The position numbers and the translations under genes are program-made. Shown here in pieces: positions 1 to 8,522 of a DNA stretch of 64,000 nt. The stretch comes from Gemmiger formicilis (GTDB lineage: Bacteria; Bacillota; Clostridia; Oscillospirales; Ruminococcaceae). The notes under the pieces are model-generated. The model worked only from the letters and a program-made list of their open reading frames with translations. It made no database searches and was not told the origin of the DNA. The stretch covers positions 19,580 through 83,579 of the forward strand of contig NZ_JACJJP010000013.1 of the NCBI RefSeq assembly GCF_016900095.1, read 5' to 3'. Position 1 is the first letter of the stretch. Each line of letters starts with the position of its first letter.

Positions 1-2
1 AA

Positions 3-224
3 GCCAACATGAACGGGATTCCCGACGACGCCGACTTCAAGGATTACCTGAACCCCGAAAGCGTCACCGTCATGCCCAACGCCAAGCTGGAAAAGATCCT
101 GGAAAATGCACAGCCGGGCGAGCGGTTCCAGTTCGTGCGCATGGGGTATTTCACCCCCGACAGCCACGATGCCCATGTGTACAACCGCATCGTGACGTTG
201 AAGGACAGCTTCAAGCTGGGCTGA
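3..224 (+). CDS. glnS: Glutaminyl-tRNA synthetase, C-terminal end (partial)
   Basis: Only the last 73 or so codons are present; the frame is open to the left edge, so the gene starts outside the window. The tail reads like the anticodon-binding beta-barrel of GlnRS: FQFVRMGYF followed by a C-terminal YNRIVTLKDSFK, equivalent to the FNRTVxLKDS ending of bacterial GlnRS. The enzyme charges tRNA-Gln with glutamine in the cytoplasm. GlnRS rather than GluRS is inferred from this ending alone; the catalytic domain cannot be checked here. A terminator follows within 70 bases, so it is the last gene of its transcript. Confidence 0.85.
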   Translation, partial: ANMNGIPDDADFKDYLNPESVTVMPNAKLEKILENAQPGERFQFVRMGYFTPDSHDAHVYNRIVTLKDSFKLG

Positions 225-290
225 TATTTCCTTTTGTTGCCATATACAATGGCACATAACGAACATATTCTGCCGACACAACAGTCAAAA

Positions 291-320
291 AAGGTTCCTG
301 CCTATGCAGGAGCCTTTTTT
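291..320 (+). terminator. Rho-independent terminator after glnS
   Basis: An 11-bp stem (AAGGTTCCTGC / GCAGGAGCCTT, one G-U pair) with a 3-base loop runs directly into a T-run. It separates glnS from the AraC-type regulator. Confidence 0.85.
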
Positions 321-356
321 ATTTTTGCAAAAATTTTACATTATGCGGCGAGATAC

Positions 357-385
357 TTGTTTTTCTGCCTATTTTTTACTAAAAT
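357..385 (+). promoter_or_regulatory. Candidate sigmaA promoter for the AraC-type regulator
   Basis: TTGTTT at 357-362 and TAAAAT at 380-385 with a 17-base spacer, about 40 bases before the GTG start. The -35 box is weak, so this is a moderate call. Confidence 0.45.
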
Positions 386-429
386 AAAAGTGTGAATTTT
401 GTCATTCTCGTTCAAGGAGGGCGCCGAAC

Positions 430-2607
430 GTGAAATTTACGGTTGCAAACGGCAACTATGCCACGATCTGGAAACGGATGTTTTCCAGTTATCTGCTGAT
501 TATCTTTCTTGCCTTCCTGATTTATTCCGGTGCGGTGTTCGGCGAGTCCATCCTGTCGGCCCGGCGCATCCGCCATGACACAAGCACCCTGTATGCCAAC
601 ACCGTGGCCAGCCTGCTGGAAGAGCGGATCCAGGCCACACGCAGCCTGTCCCTGGGGATTGATGCCTCCACCAACTTCAAGACCCTCTATTACTCTCAGT
701 TCACCGGGGAAGAAGTGGGCACTTTCCAGCGGTACCAGCTTCTGGCCGAGCTGAAGCGGCTGTATTCGTCTTCCAAGCGACTGGACCTGATGCAGGTGGC
801 GGTGTTCCTGAACGGGGAGGCGGAAGTATTCACCAGCAGCAACATGGCCATCCTCAGCCAAAAATTTGCCGTTGAAGACACCACCGACCTTCTGCGGCAC
901 GGCTCTTTGGGGGAGGTTTTGAACCTGCCCCAACAGGACCGGGCCGATTTTTCCACCTCCGGGTTGGTTTGTACCGTTCCTTACAACCATTCCGGCGTGG
1001 GCACCAACGGATGTGTGGCCGTGGTGTTCGATGACAGTGTTTTTCTGCGGGAAGTAGAAGAGGTCATTGGGGATGTTCCCTTCGGTCTGGTCATCCGCCA
1101 GGGAACCCAGGACGTATACAACACCGGGGAAATCGCCGGACCCGCCTTCACCGTTGATCTGAGTGCCTTTCCCGATGTACAGATCCAACTGTATCTGCCC
1201 GGACAAAGCCTTCTGGCTGATGTGGTGAACCGCATTTCCCTGCCCATGATCTGTGCTGTATTGCTGGCAGGAACCTTTCTGGGAATGGCATTTTTCTTTT
1301 CCAACAAATATTACGCTCCCATCAGCCAGATTGGCGACATGGTAGCCCCGGCTTCGCTGCACAACGCCGACACGGACTCCCTTGTGACGGGCGTGCGCAC
1401 TCTGTTGGGAGAGCGGGACACCTATCGCAAACGCATCGATTCCATCAGTCCCTATGCTGATCAGCGTATCCTGCGGGATTTTCTGCTGGGCAATACCGGA
1501 AAAGATTCTTTGCAGTCTCTGCGGCTGCCCCCTGTTGCTCCGGACGGATGGTATTGCATTGCCGCCGTCAACATCACCTGGCCCGAAGGACAGACTCCCG
1601 GGCAGCGGCAGCCTCTGCTGCAACAAAAGCTTACCGAGATCAGTGCCGCTTTCAACACCGAGGAACTGCGCCTTTGGGGGTATGTGAGCAACGACTTTCT
1701 TGTTTTTCTGGTGCTGAACGCAGCCAATGAAATTACCACCAACTTTTTCTACACCGTTCAGGAGTGGATGGAACGCAATCCTCTTGTGCCCGACACACAG
1801 GTCACCTTCGGCATCAGCGGCAGCAAACTGGGGTGTGAGCAGATTGCCCCCGCCTGTCAGCGGGCCGTTCAGGCGGTGAACGACGGCATTCTCATGTGCG
1901 GCCGGGGGGAAATTTATGTGGCCGAGGAGGAAAACAGCCCCGATGTGCACGCAAACTATTATTTCCCGCCCGATCTGGATGTGACAATCAGCCACTGCAT
2001 CCGCCACCAGGAACCCGACCGGTTGGCCCATATCCTGCGCACCATCTATGAGAAGAATGTGCTGCGCCCCCATATGGATGCTGAAACCATCCGCATTCTG
2101 GTGGAGGAACTGCGCGTGTCGGTCATGCGCGGCCTGCACGACGCCCGGGGTACTGACGCCCCCTCTTCCCTGCCACGTATTCCCGAAAGCTCCACCTTGG
2201 AAGAAATCTTCACCCATTACCAGAATCTTTTGCAGCAGCAGATCCGAGAAGCCGCCTTGTTCCAGGCGGATGACCCTGCCCAAAAACTGTTCGCCGAGGT
2301 GGAAACCCGACTGTATGATCCAGAATTGAGCTTAAAAGGCCTTTCGGCGCAATTTTCCATGAGCGAAAAGACCATCCTGCAGCTGTTCAAGAAAAAATAT
2401 GACGAGACCTTCCTGCAATACCTGCAGCACCGACGGACGGAACACGCCCGCATGCTGCTGAGCGATACACAACTGACCGTATCGGAAATTGCAAAGCGCT
2501 GCGGATACACCAGCGACCAATCTTTTCGTCGAAATTTTATCCAGAGCACTTCTTTGACCCCCGGACAGTACCGTTCACAAAATTCCGGCAAAGGATCATC
2601 GGAATAA
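430..2607 (+). CDS. Membrane-anchored AraC-family transcriptional regulator
   Basis: 725 residues from a GTG start with an AGGAGGG site 8 bases upstream. Two hydrophobic segments (about 20-38 and 271-291) bracket an extracytoplasmic region of roughly 230 residues that probably senses a ligand. A long cytoplasmic linker follows, then a C-terminal AraC-type double helix-turn-helix (about 618-715, with LSLKGLSAQFSMSEKTILQL and VSEIAKRCGYTSDQSF). This is the layout of YesN-like one-protein regulators commonly found beside LplB/YtcP/YtcQ sugar transporters in Firmicutes. The transporter follows at once on the same strand, so it very probably activates that cluster when a sugar is present outside. 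The identity of the sugar is inferred from downstream enzymes, not seen here. Confidence 0.88.
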   Translation: MKFTVANGNYATIWKRMFSSYLLIIFLAFLIYSGAVFGESILSARRIRHDTSTLYANTVASLLEERIQATRSLSLGIDASTNFKTLYYSQFTGEEVGTFQRYQLLAELKRLYSSSKRLDLMQVAVFLNGEAEVFTSSNMAILSQKFAVEDTTDLLRHGSLGEVLNLPQQDRADFSTSGLVCTVPYNHSGVGTNGCVAVVFDDSVFLREVEEVIGDVPFGLVIRQGTQDVYNTGEIAGPAFTVDLSAFPDVQIQLYLPGQSLLADVVNRISLPMICAVLLAGTFLGMAFFFSNKYYAPISQIGDMVAPASLHNADTDSLVTGVRTLLGERDTYRKRIDSISPYADQRILRDFLLGNTGKDSLQSLRLPPVAPDGWYCIAAVNITWPEGQTPGQRQPLLQQKLTEISAAFNTEELRLWGYVSNDFLVFLVLNAANEITTNFFYTVQEWMERNPLVPDTQVTFGISGSKLGCEQIAPACQRAVQAVNDGILMCGRGEIYVAEEENSPDVHANYYFPPDLDVTISHCIRHQEPDRLAHILRTIYEKNVLRPHMDAETIRILVEELRVSVMRGLHDARGTDAPSSLPRIPESSTLEEIFTHYQNLLQQQIREAALFQADDPAQKLFAEVETRLYDPELSLKGLSAQFSMSEKTILQLFKKKYDETFLQYLQHRRTEHARMLLSDTQLTVSEIAKRCGYTSDQSFRRNFIQSTSLTPGQYRSQNSGKGSSE

Positions 2608-2633
2608 CGTTATTTTTGCAGATTCCAACATTC

Positions 2634-2675
2634 AAAAATTCCCGCTTTTCAATTTTTGAACGGCGGGAATTTTTT
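2634..2675 (+). terminator. Terminator between regulator and transporter operon
   Basis: A 12-bp perfect inverted repeat (AAAAATTCCCGC / GCGGGAATTTTT) with a loop of about 17 bases and a T-run. It isolates the regulator transcript from the ABC transporter genes. Confidence 0.75.
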
Positions 2676-2680
2676 AATTC

Positions 2681-2708
2681 TGTACATTTTTCCCGCAAAT
2701 TGTAGAAT
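2681..2708 (+). promoter_or_regulatory. Candidate promoter of the pectin-type ABC operon
   Basis: TAGAAT at 2703-2708 with a poor -35 (TGTACA, 2681-2686, 16-base spacer). A weak -35 fits a promoter that needs an activator such as the adjacent AraC-type protein; that link is inference. Confidence 0.4.
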
Positions 2709-2778
2709 GAAACTAGTCAAACGGACAAGACGCTGAAGCGTGTCCGAAATCCGGTATTCTGCAATGGAGGAAAACACA

Positions 2779-3756
2779 ATGTTCAAAAGCACTGCTTTGG
2801 CAAGAGATGCTTCCCCTGCAGGGTCGATATCTCAAAAACGGATGTCGCCCTTGCAGAAAGCATGGAACAGAGACAAATATCTTTTGTTAATGATCTTGCC
2901 GGTCGTCATCTGGTACCTTATCTTCTGTTACCTGCCCATGGCCGGGTTGTACATGTCCTTTACGGACTTTGTCCCGGGCAAGGGCCTGATGGGATTGTTC
3001 CAGGGCAAGTTTGTGGGCCTGAAATGGTTCCAGAAATTTTTTGAATCCCCCTACGCTTTCCGACTGGTGCGCAACACCTTCCTCATGGCTTTCTACTCCC
3101 TGATTTTCGGCTTCCCCATTCCCATCATCTTTGCGTTGTGCATCACCCAGATCCGCAGCAAGCCCCTGCGCCAGGCCGGTCAGGTGCTGACCTACCTGCC
3201 CTACTTCATCTCCACTGTGGTTGTCTGCGGTATGATCAACAACTTCCTGTCCCCCAGCACCGGCATCATCAACCAGATGATTGAATTCTTCGGCGGAACG
3301 CCCATCAACTTCCTGGGCTTGCCCGAATGGTTCCGGACCATCTATGTGGTGAGCGGATCGTGGCAGACCTTCGGTTTCAACTCTATCATCTTTGTGGCCG
3401 CCATCATGGCCATTCCCCAGGACCTGTACGAGGCCATGCGCGTGGACGGTGCTTCCAAGCGGACCATCATCTGGCATCTGGTTCTGCCCAGCATCAAACC
3501 CACCGTCGTACTGCTGCTGATTATGGCTTGCGGCAACCTGATGAGCGTCGGCTTTGAAAAGGTGTTCCTGCTCTACAGCCCCGGCGTCTATGAGACTGCC
3601 GACGTCATTTCCACCTACGTGTACCGCCAAGGTATTGAAAGCAGCAACTACTCGTACGCCGCCGCCGTCGGCCTGTTCAACTCGCTGGTTACCTTCGCCA
3701 TCGTCTTCCTGGCAAACCGCACCAGCCGCAAGCTGACCGACACATCCGTCTGGTAA
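2779..3756 (+). CDS. Sugar ABC transporter permease, LplB type
   Basis: 325 residues. The ATG at 2779 is preferred because GGAGG lies 8 bases before it; an in-frame GTG 39 bases upstream has no such site. About six membrane helices are visible, and the conserved inner-membrane-protein loop EAMRVDGASKRTIIWHLVLP (about 217-236) contacts the ATPase. It forms the membrane channel together with the next gene product for import of a carbohydrate, probably an oligosaccharide. No ATPase gene is present nearby; LplB/YtcP systems commonly share the distant multi-sugar ATPase MsmX, which is presumably the case here. Confidence 0.9.
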   Translation: MFKSTALARDASPAGSISQKRMSPLQKAWNRDKYLLLMILPVVIWYLIFCYLPMAGLYMSFTDFVPGKGLMGLFQGKFVGLKWFQKFFESPYAFRLVRNTFLMAFYSLIFGFPIPIIFALCITQIRSKPLRQAGQVLTYLPYFISTVVVCGMINNFLSPSTGIINQMIEFFGGTPINFLGLPEWFRTIYVVSGSWQTFGFNSIIFVAAIMAIPQDLYEAMRVDGASKRTIIWHLVLPSIKPTVVLLLIMACGNLMSVGFEKVFLLYSPGVYETADVISTYVYRQGIESSNYSYAAAVGLFNSLVTFAIVFLANRTSRKLTDTSVW

Positions 3757-3770
3757 AGGAGAATTGAACC

Positions 3771-4703
3771 ATGAGCAAACCTGTTGCCACCACCGCGCAC
3801 AAAAATCCCATGCGCGAGTTTATACAGGAAGATCTGGGCGACAAAATCTTTGATATTATTATCTGGATTATCGTGTTTCTTGCCATCGTCGTCTGTGTAT
3901 ACCCCTTCCTGTATGTTCTGTCCGTTTCCATCAGCGACGGCGCCGCCGTCAACCGGGGCGATATCTGGCTGCTGCCGGTGGGCTTTGATCTGAGCGCCCT
4001 GAAGATGGTGCTGGGTTACGATGATCTTTGGACTTCCTACATCAACACCGTGATCTATACGGTGATGGGCACCGTGTGTAACGTCCTCTTCTCCATCCTG
4101 GCCGCCTATCCCCTGAGCCGCCGCCAGTTCTTCCTGCGCAAAAAGCTGAACTTCTTCCTGGCGTTCACCATGTACTTCTCCGGCGGCCTGATCCCCACCT
4201 ACATGGTGGTGACCGGTCTGGGCCTGTACAACAGCCGCTTGGCCATGGTCCTTCCGGTTCTGATCAGTGCCTACAACGTGATGATCCTGCGCAGCGCTTT
4301 TGAGGCCATTCCCGAAGAGCTCTTTGAAAATGCCAACCTGGAAGGCGCCAACGACTTCATCATGATGGCCCGCATCGCCGTTCCTCTGGCCAAACCCACC
4401 CTGGCTGTTCTTTCGCTGTACTACGCCGTGGCCCGGTACAACGACTTCTTCTCCGCCCTGCTGTATCTGGGCAAAACCAATCTGCAGCCCCTCACCCTGT
4501 TCCTGCGCAAGGTCCTGCTCAGCTCTTCGCCGGAAATTTTGCAGAGCGCCGGCGGTATGCTGGCCGCAGATGCCGCTGCCCAGTCCACCCTGCAGATTCA
4601 GTACGTCTGCATTGTTCTGGCCGTCATTCCCATCATGTGCGTTTGCCCCTTCGTTCAGAAATATCTGGTCAAGGGCACGATGCTGGGCGCCGTCAAGGGC
4701 TGA
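3771..4703 (+). CDS. Sugar ABC transporter permease, YtcP type
   Basis: 310 residues, 14 bases after the first permease, with an AAAGGAGAA site. Six or so hydrophobic segments and the permease loop ENANLEGANDFIMMARIAVP (about 186-205) identify the second half of the heterodimeric channel (MalG/YtcP group). The order LplB-YtcP-binding protein is the standard one for this transporter class. Substrate specificity lies in the binding protein downstream and is not visible in this gene. Confidence 0.9.
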   Translation: MSKPVATTAHKNPMREFIQEDLGDKIFDIIIWIIVFLAIVVCVYPFLYVLSVSISDGAAVNRGDIWLLPVGFDLSALKMVLGYDDLWTSYINTVIYTVMGTVCNVLFSILAAYPLSRRQFFLRKKLNFFLAFTMYFSGGLIPTYMVVTGLGLYNSRLAMVLPVLISAYNVMILRSAFEAIPEELFENANLEGANDFIMMARIAVPLAKPTLAVLSLYYAVARYNDFFSALLYLGKTNLQPLTLFLRKVLLSSSPEILQSAGGMLAADAAAQSTLQIQYVCIVLAVIPIMCVCPFVQKYLVKGTMLGAVKG

Positions 4704-4772
4704 TTGACCGCCATTTTCCACTATTATTGTACGAACGGGGACAACATCACCCCGAAAAATAGGAGGCATACC

Positions 4773-6386
4773 ATGAAAAACAACCATTCCCGCCTGGTCA
4801 AGGCAACCGCTCTTCTGTGCGCGGTCTCCCTGGCGGCCACCAGTCTGACGGCTTGTGGCGACAGCTCTTCCACCACCGAAAATGCCGTTGCCAGCCCGGA
4901 TTTCGTGTACGACGGAACCGGCCCTATCACCGATCTGGACGGCATGACCCTGACCTGTGTGGCCCAGGCATCCAACTACTCCAACGTGGACATGACCCAG
5001 GCCGAAATCGTCAAGAAGGTCCAGGAAGGTGCCAATGTTACCATCGACTACACTCTGGTCAATCCAACCAACTACAACGACACCGTCAAGCCCATGCTGG
5101 CCGCCGGCAGTGACCTGCCCGACTTCATCCGCCTGCCCGACGATATGGACCCCAACCAGAGCTACATCAATTCCGGTCTGTTTGAGCCACTGGACACCCA
5201 CTTCGACGAGATGCCCAACTTCAGCAAATGGCTGGATGAAAATCCGTCCGTCAAGGCTTCTCTGACCGCTTCCGACGGCCACATCTATTATGTCTGCGGC
5301 ACCAACGTTTCAGATACCTTCCAGCCCTGCATCATGTACAACATGAAGTGGCTGGCCGACGCCGGATTCTCCGAAGTTCCCTCCACCACCGATGAGTTTG
5401 TGGAACTGCTGCGCTACTACAAGACCCACGACATGAACGGTAACGGCGACACCAATGATGAGTATCCCATGAGCGTCACCGCCGAAATGCTGCCGTATAT
5501 GTTTGGTCCCGCCTTCGGTCTGGACCTGATCTCCGGCTTCTACGTCAAGGATGACGGCACCGTCGCCTACGCCCAGGCTGAGAGTGAAGACTACAAAGCT
5601 TATCTGACCTTCCTGAACCAGCTGTACACCGAAGGTCTGCTGGATGTGGACTACACCACCCTGACCCGCGACCAGATCATCGCCCGCTTTGCCAACGACC
5701 AGACCGGTGTCACCTGCGACTGGGGCTATCAGATGGACATGACCTACAGCGTCCAGCTCCCTTACTATGACGGTACCCGTGCCACCGGCGTCAGCGGCGC
5801 CAAGCCTCTGAGCGGCACCCATGAAGGTTTCTACGTCGGCCGTGATCCCATCGGCAGTCTGTGGGGCGTGACCGCCGCCTCCTCCAACATCGATCTGGCC
5901 ATTCGCTTCCTGGATTATGCCTTCAGTGAGGCCAACCAGGATATGTACTGCTGGGGCATCGAGGGTGAAAGCTATGTAGTGGATGAAAACGGCAATCGCG
6001 AATTTACCGAACAGGCCAGCGACAACACCTGGCTGCAGCAGCTGGGCATCAACCCCGCCGGCGTCCTTCCCGCCCGTCAGTCCACCGAAGCTACCTACGC
6101 TCTGGTTTCTGATTGGCATGAAGAAGTGGACCAGGAACTGATCCAGTACGTGCGCTCTCCCTGGCCTTTCATCTTTGCCGAATCCGATGAAGCCGAGGTC
6201 GTCTCTAACTATCTGGTAGACCTGGAAACTTATGCCGATGAAATGGAAGTTGCTTTCATTACCGGCACCGCTTCTCTGGATACCTTCGACGATTATCTGG
6301 CCACCCTGGAAAGCATGCACCTGAGCGATCTGCTGGAAGTTCGCACCGCCCAGTATGAACGTTACCAGGCCGCTTCCGCCACCTGA
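4773..6386 (+). CDS. Extracellular sugar-binding lipoprotein of the ABC transporter
   Basis: 537 residues from the ATG at 4773 (AGGAGG upstream); a longer in-frame reading has no ribosome site. A basic N-terminus, hydrophobic stretch and lipobox LTAC put the lipidated cysteine at position 28, so it is anchored outside the membrane. The length and fold pattern (start near TGPITDLDGMTLTC, later MYNMKWLADAGF and WGVTAASSN) fit the large YtcQ/LipO group of family-1 solute-binding proteins. It captures the oligosaccharide for the two permeases just upstream. The ligand is unknown from sequence; the neighbouring pectinesterase suggests galacturonides. Confidence 0.9.
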   Translation: MKNNHSRLVKATALLCAVSLAATSLTACGDSSSTTENAVASPDFVYDGTGPITDLDGMTLTCVAQASNYSNVDMTQAEIVKKVQEGANVTIDYTLVNPTNYNDTVKPMLAAGSDLPDFIRLPDDMDPNQSYINSGLFEPLDTHFDEMPNFSKWLDENPSVKASLTASDGHIYYVCGTNVSDTFQPCIMYNMKWLADAGFSEVPSTTDEFVELLRYYKTHDMNGNGDTNDEYPMSVTAEMLPYMFGPAFGLDLISGFYVKDDGTVAYAQAESEDYKAYLTFLNQLYTEGLLDVDYTTLTRDQIIARFANDQTGVTCDWGYQMDMTYSVQLPYYDGTRATGVSGAKPLSGTHEGFYVGRDPIGSLWGVTAASSNIDLAIRFLDYAFSEANQDMYCWGIEGESYVVDENGNREFTEQASDNTWLQQLGINPAGVLPARQSTEATYALVSDWHEEVDQELIQYVRSPWPFIFAESDEAEVVSNYLVDLETYADEMEVAFITGTASLDTFDDYLATLESMHLSDLLEVRTAQYERYQAASAT

Positions 6387-6421
6387 TAAAACCAACACCA
6401 TCTCCTAACAAGATAGCAGCA

Positions 6422-6454
6422 CTACGGCAGACTCTGAAAACGGGTTTGCCGTAG
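6422..6454 (+). other. Hairpin between binding protein and esterase genes
   Basis: An 8-bp perfect repeat CTACGGCA / TGCCGTAG with a 17-base loop and no T-run. Without a T-run it is more likely an mRNA stabiliser or processing site, letting the transporter message end here while some transcripts continue into the enzymes. Confidence 0.45.
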
Positions 6455-6485
6455 CGTTGCATATCCGGAAAGCGAGGAAAAACCT

Positions 6486-7583
6486 ATGAACCCCGATTGC
6501 ATTTCCATTGAGCATTACTACCCCACCCTGCCCATCATGCAGCGGAAATATGACCGCCTGGCACGGAAAGATTATTTTACCGGCTCTTCCGCGGCGGACT
6601 TTGACGCCTGGCGAGAAATGGCCCGCAACCGACTGAAGCAGTTGCTGGGTATGGAGTTGATGGAGCCCTGTCCGCTCTGCCCCCAGATTCTGGAAGAGAC
6701 ACCGCTGCCAGGTGGGATTCTGCGTCAGAAAGTCCTGCTGCAAACCGAACCGGACACCTACATGCCGGTCTACATCCTGATTCCTGATCACCGGGATGGC
6801 CACAGCCGGGTGTTCCTGTGCCCGCCGGGCCATCAGGGAGCCGGAAAATACAGCGTTGCCGGCCTGGGGGAGATTCCGGCGGTGGCCCGCGCCATCGATT
6901 TCTACAACTACGACTACGGCCTGCAGCTGGCACAGCATGGGCACATCGCCCTTTGTCCCGACTGCCGCGGGTTCGGCGAGCGCCGGGACCCGGACAAGCA
7001 GACGGACAAGACCGATGATTTTCTGACCGGCACCTGCTACCAGCTGGCCCACATGGCCGAGCCCCTGGGCCTGACGGTCATCGGCATGCTGGTGTGGGAT
7101 CTGCAGCGGCTGATTGATTACGTGGAGCAGCGCGGGGAATGGTCCATGGATACCCTGTCCTGCCTGGGCTTTTCCGGCGGCGGCATGCAGACGCTTTGGC
7201 TGTGCGCGTTGGACGACCGGGTGAAGCTGGCGGTGATCAGCGGCTATCTGTACGGGTACAAGGATTCGCTGCTGACCTTGTGCGGCAACTGCTCCTGCAA
7301 CTATGTGCCACAGCTCTGGCGCCACTATGACATGGGCGATATTGCCAGCCTGATTGCCCCCCGTCCGCTGGTTGTGCAGAGTTGCCGTGGCGACCATCTG
7401 AACGGCCCCCGCGGGTTGCAGAACGTACTGGAACAGATGGACATTGTACGCCGCGCCTACGACTTATATGGCGCCTCCGACCGTATCGTCCATGACGTAT
7501 GCGAGGGCGAACACCGATTCCACAGCGAGCACATTTTTGAAGCCATGGATACCGTTCTGAAGAATGCCACTTCCGCCCCCTGA
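6486..7583 (+). CDS. Alpha/beta-hydrolase, probable carbohydrate esterase
   Basis: 365 residues with GAGGAAA before the ATG. The nucleophile elbow GFSGGG places the serine at 230; likely partners are Asp303 (RGDHLNG) and His343 (EGEHRF), giving a complete triad in the right order. The overall layout resembles the large alpha/beta-hydrolases annotated as acetyl-esterases in polysaccharide loci (Abhydrolase_7-like). There is no signal peptide, so it acts in the cytoplasm. In this setting, between a sugar transporter and a pectin methylesterase, a role in removing acetyl or other ester groups from imported sugars is the best guess. Confidence 0.7.
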   Translation: MNPDCISIEHYYPTLPIMQRKYDRLARKDYFTGSSAADFDAWREMARNRLKQLLGMELMEPCPLCPQILEETPLPGGILRQKVLLQTEPDTYMPVYILIPDHRDGHSRVFLCPPGHQGAGKYSVAGLGEIPAVARAIDFYNYDYGLQLAQHGHIALCPDCRGFGERRDPDKQTDKTDDFLTGTCYQLAHMAEPLGLTVIGMLVWDLQRLIDYVEQRGEWSMDTLSCLGFSGGGMQTLWLCALDDRVKLAVISGYLYGYKDSLLTLCGNCSCNYVPQLWRHYDMGDIASLIAPRPLVVQSCRGDHLNGPRGLQNVLEQMDIVRRAYDLYGASDRIVHDVCEGEHRFHSEHIFEAMDTVLKNATSAP

Positions 7584-7597
7584 AAGGAGACCATGCC

Positions 7598-8509
7598 ATG
7601 AAAATCATTGACGCGCATGTACATCTGGTCCAGTGCATTGCCGGAACCGAGTCCAACGGGGAAATGCGGTCCTGCGGCGGCGGGCGCGGCATCTGTGCTG
7701 ACGGGACGGTCTACCAGCTGATTCCCGAGGAATGGAACACCGACGCCGTCACCCCGGAACGGGTGCTGCAGGTGATGAATGACAACCGTGTGGAGCGTGC
7801 CGTGCTGCTACAGGGCGGCTTTCTGGGATTCCAGAACCTGTACAGCTACCAGGCACAGCAAAAATGGCCGGACCGCTTTCTGGCTGCCGGCGGCTACGAC
7901 CCTTACAGCCGCCGGCGGGACGGCATTGTCCGCCATCTGTTTGAGGAATTGGGGCTGCGAGTGGTCAAATTCGAGGTCAGCACCGGTTCCGGCCTGATGG
8001 CCAACCATCCCCTGTTCGCATTGGACGGAGAGATGATGGAAAAAGAGGTTTCGTTTGCCGACGAGCACCACCTTGTCTTTGTGATCGACATCGGCAAGCT
8101 GGGCAGTCCCAGCAGCCAGATTCCCGCCTTGCGGCGCACCATCCTGCGCCACCCCGGCATGACCTTCGTGGTATGCCATCTTCTGGCCCCCAAGCAATCG
8201 GAATTGGAGGCCATGGCCGAAGGGCTGGCCCAACTGGCATTGCCCAACGTCTGGTTCGATCTGGCTTCTTTACAGCACAATGTGGCACCGGACGACGCGC
8301 CTTACCCGGTTACCCGAAGGTTCATCCACCGGGCCGCCGGGATTGTGGGGGTGGACAAACTGCTGTTCGGCACCGATCTGCCCTCCAACCTGTGCCAGTA
8401 TTCCTATGAACAGATGGTGGATACGGTGGCGGCGGACCCGGATTTCAGTGAAGGGGAAAAAGAATTGATTCTGTACCGCAACGCCTTGCAGGTGTTCTGG
8501 GGTGAATAA
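7598..8509 (+). CDS. Amidohydrolase-family (TIM-barrel) metal-dependent hydrolase
   Basis: 303 residues, 14 bases after the esterase with AAAGGAGA before the ATG. The N-terminal metal motif AHVHL (His7, His9) and the C-terminal LLFGTDLPSN (Asp260) mark the Amidohydro-rel (PF04909) superfamily, whose members include decarboxylases, lactonases and uronate-related hydrolases. Cytoplasmic, no signal sequence. A lactonase-like or sugar-acid step would fit the pectin context, but the reaction cannot be read from the sequence. It overlaps nothing and is clearly in the same operon as its neighbours. Confidence 0.78.
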   Translation: MKIIDAHVHLVQCIAGTESNGEMRSCGGGRGICADGTVYQLIPEEWNTDAVTPERVLQVMNDNRVERAVLLQGGFLGFQNLYSYQAQQKWPDRFLAAGGYDPYSRRRDGIVRHLFEELGLRVVKFEVSTGSGLMANHPLFALDGEMMEKEVSFADEHHLVFVIDIGKLGSPSSQIPALRRTILRHPGMTFVVCHLLAPKQSELEAMAEGLAQLALPNVWFDLASLQHNVAPDDAPYPVTRRFIHRAAGIVGVDKLLFGTDLPSNLCQYSYEQMVDTVAADPDFSEGEKELILYRNALQVFWGE

Positions 8510-8522
8510 AAAGGAGGCTGTC

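Noticed and set aside
412..2283. A 623-codon minus-strand frame opposite the AraC-type regulator
   Set aside because: Composition and lack of ribosome site mark it as antisense shadow of a well-supported gene.
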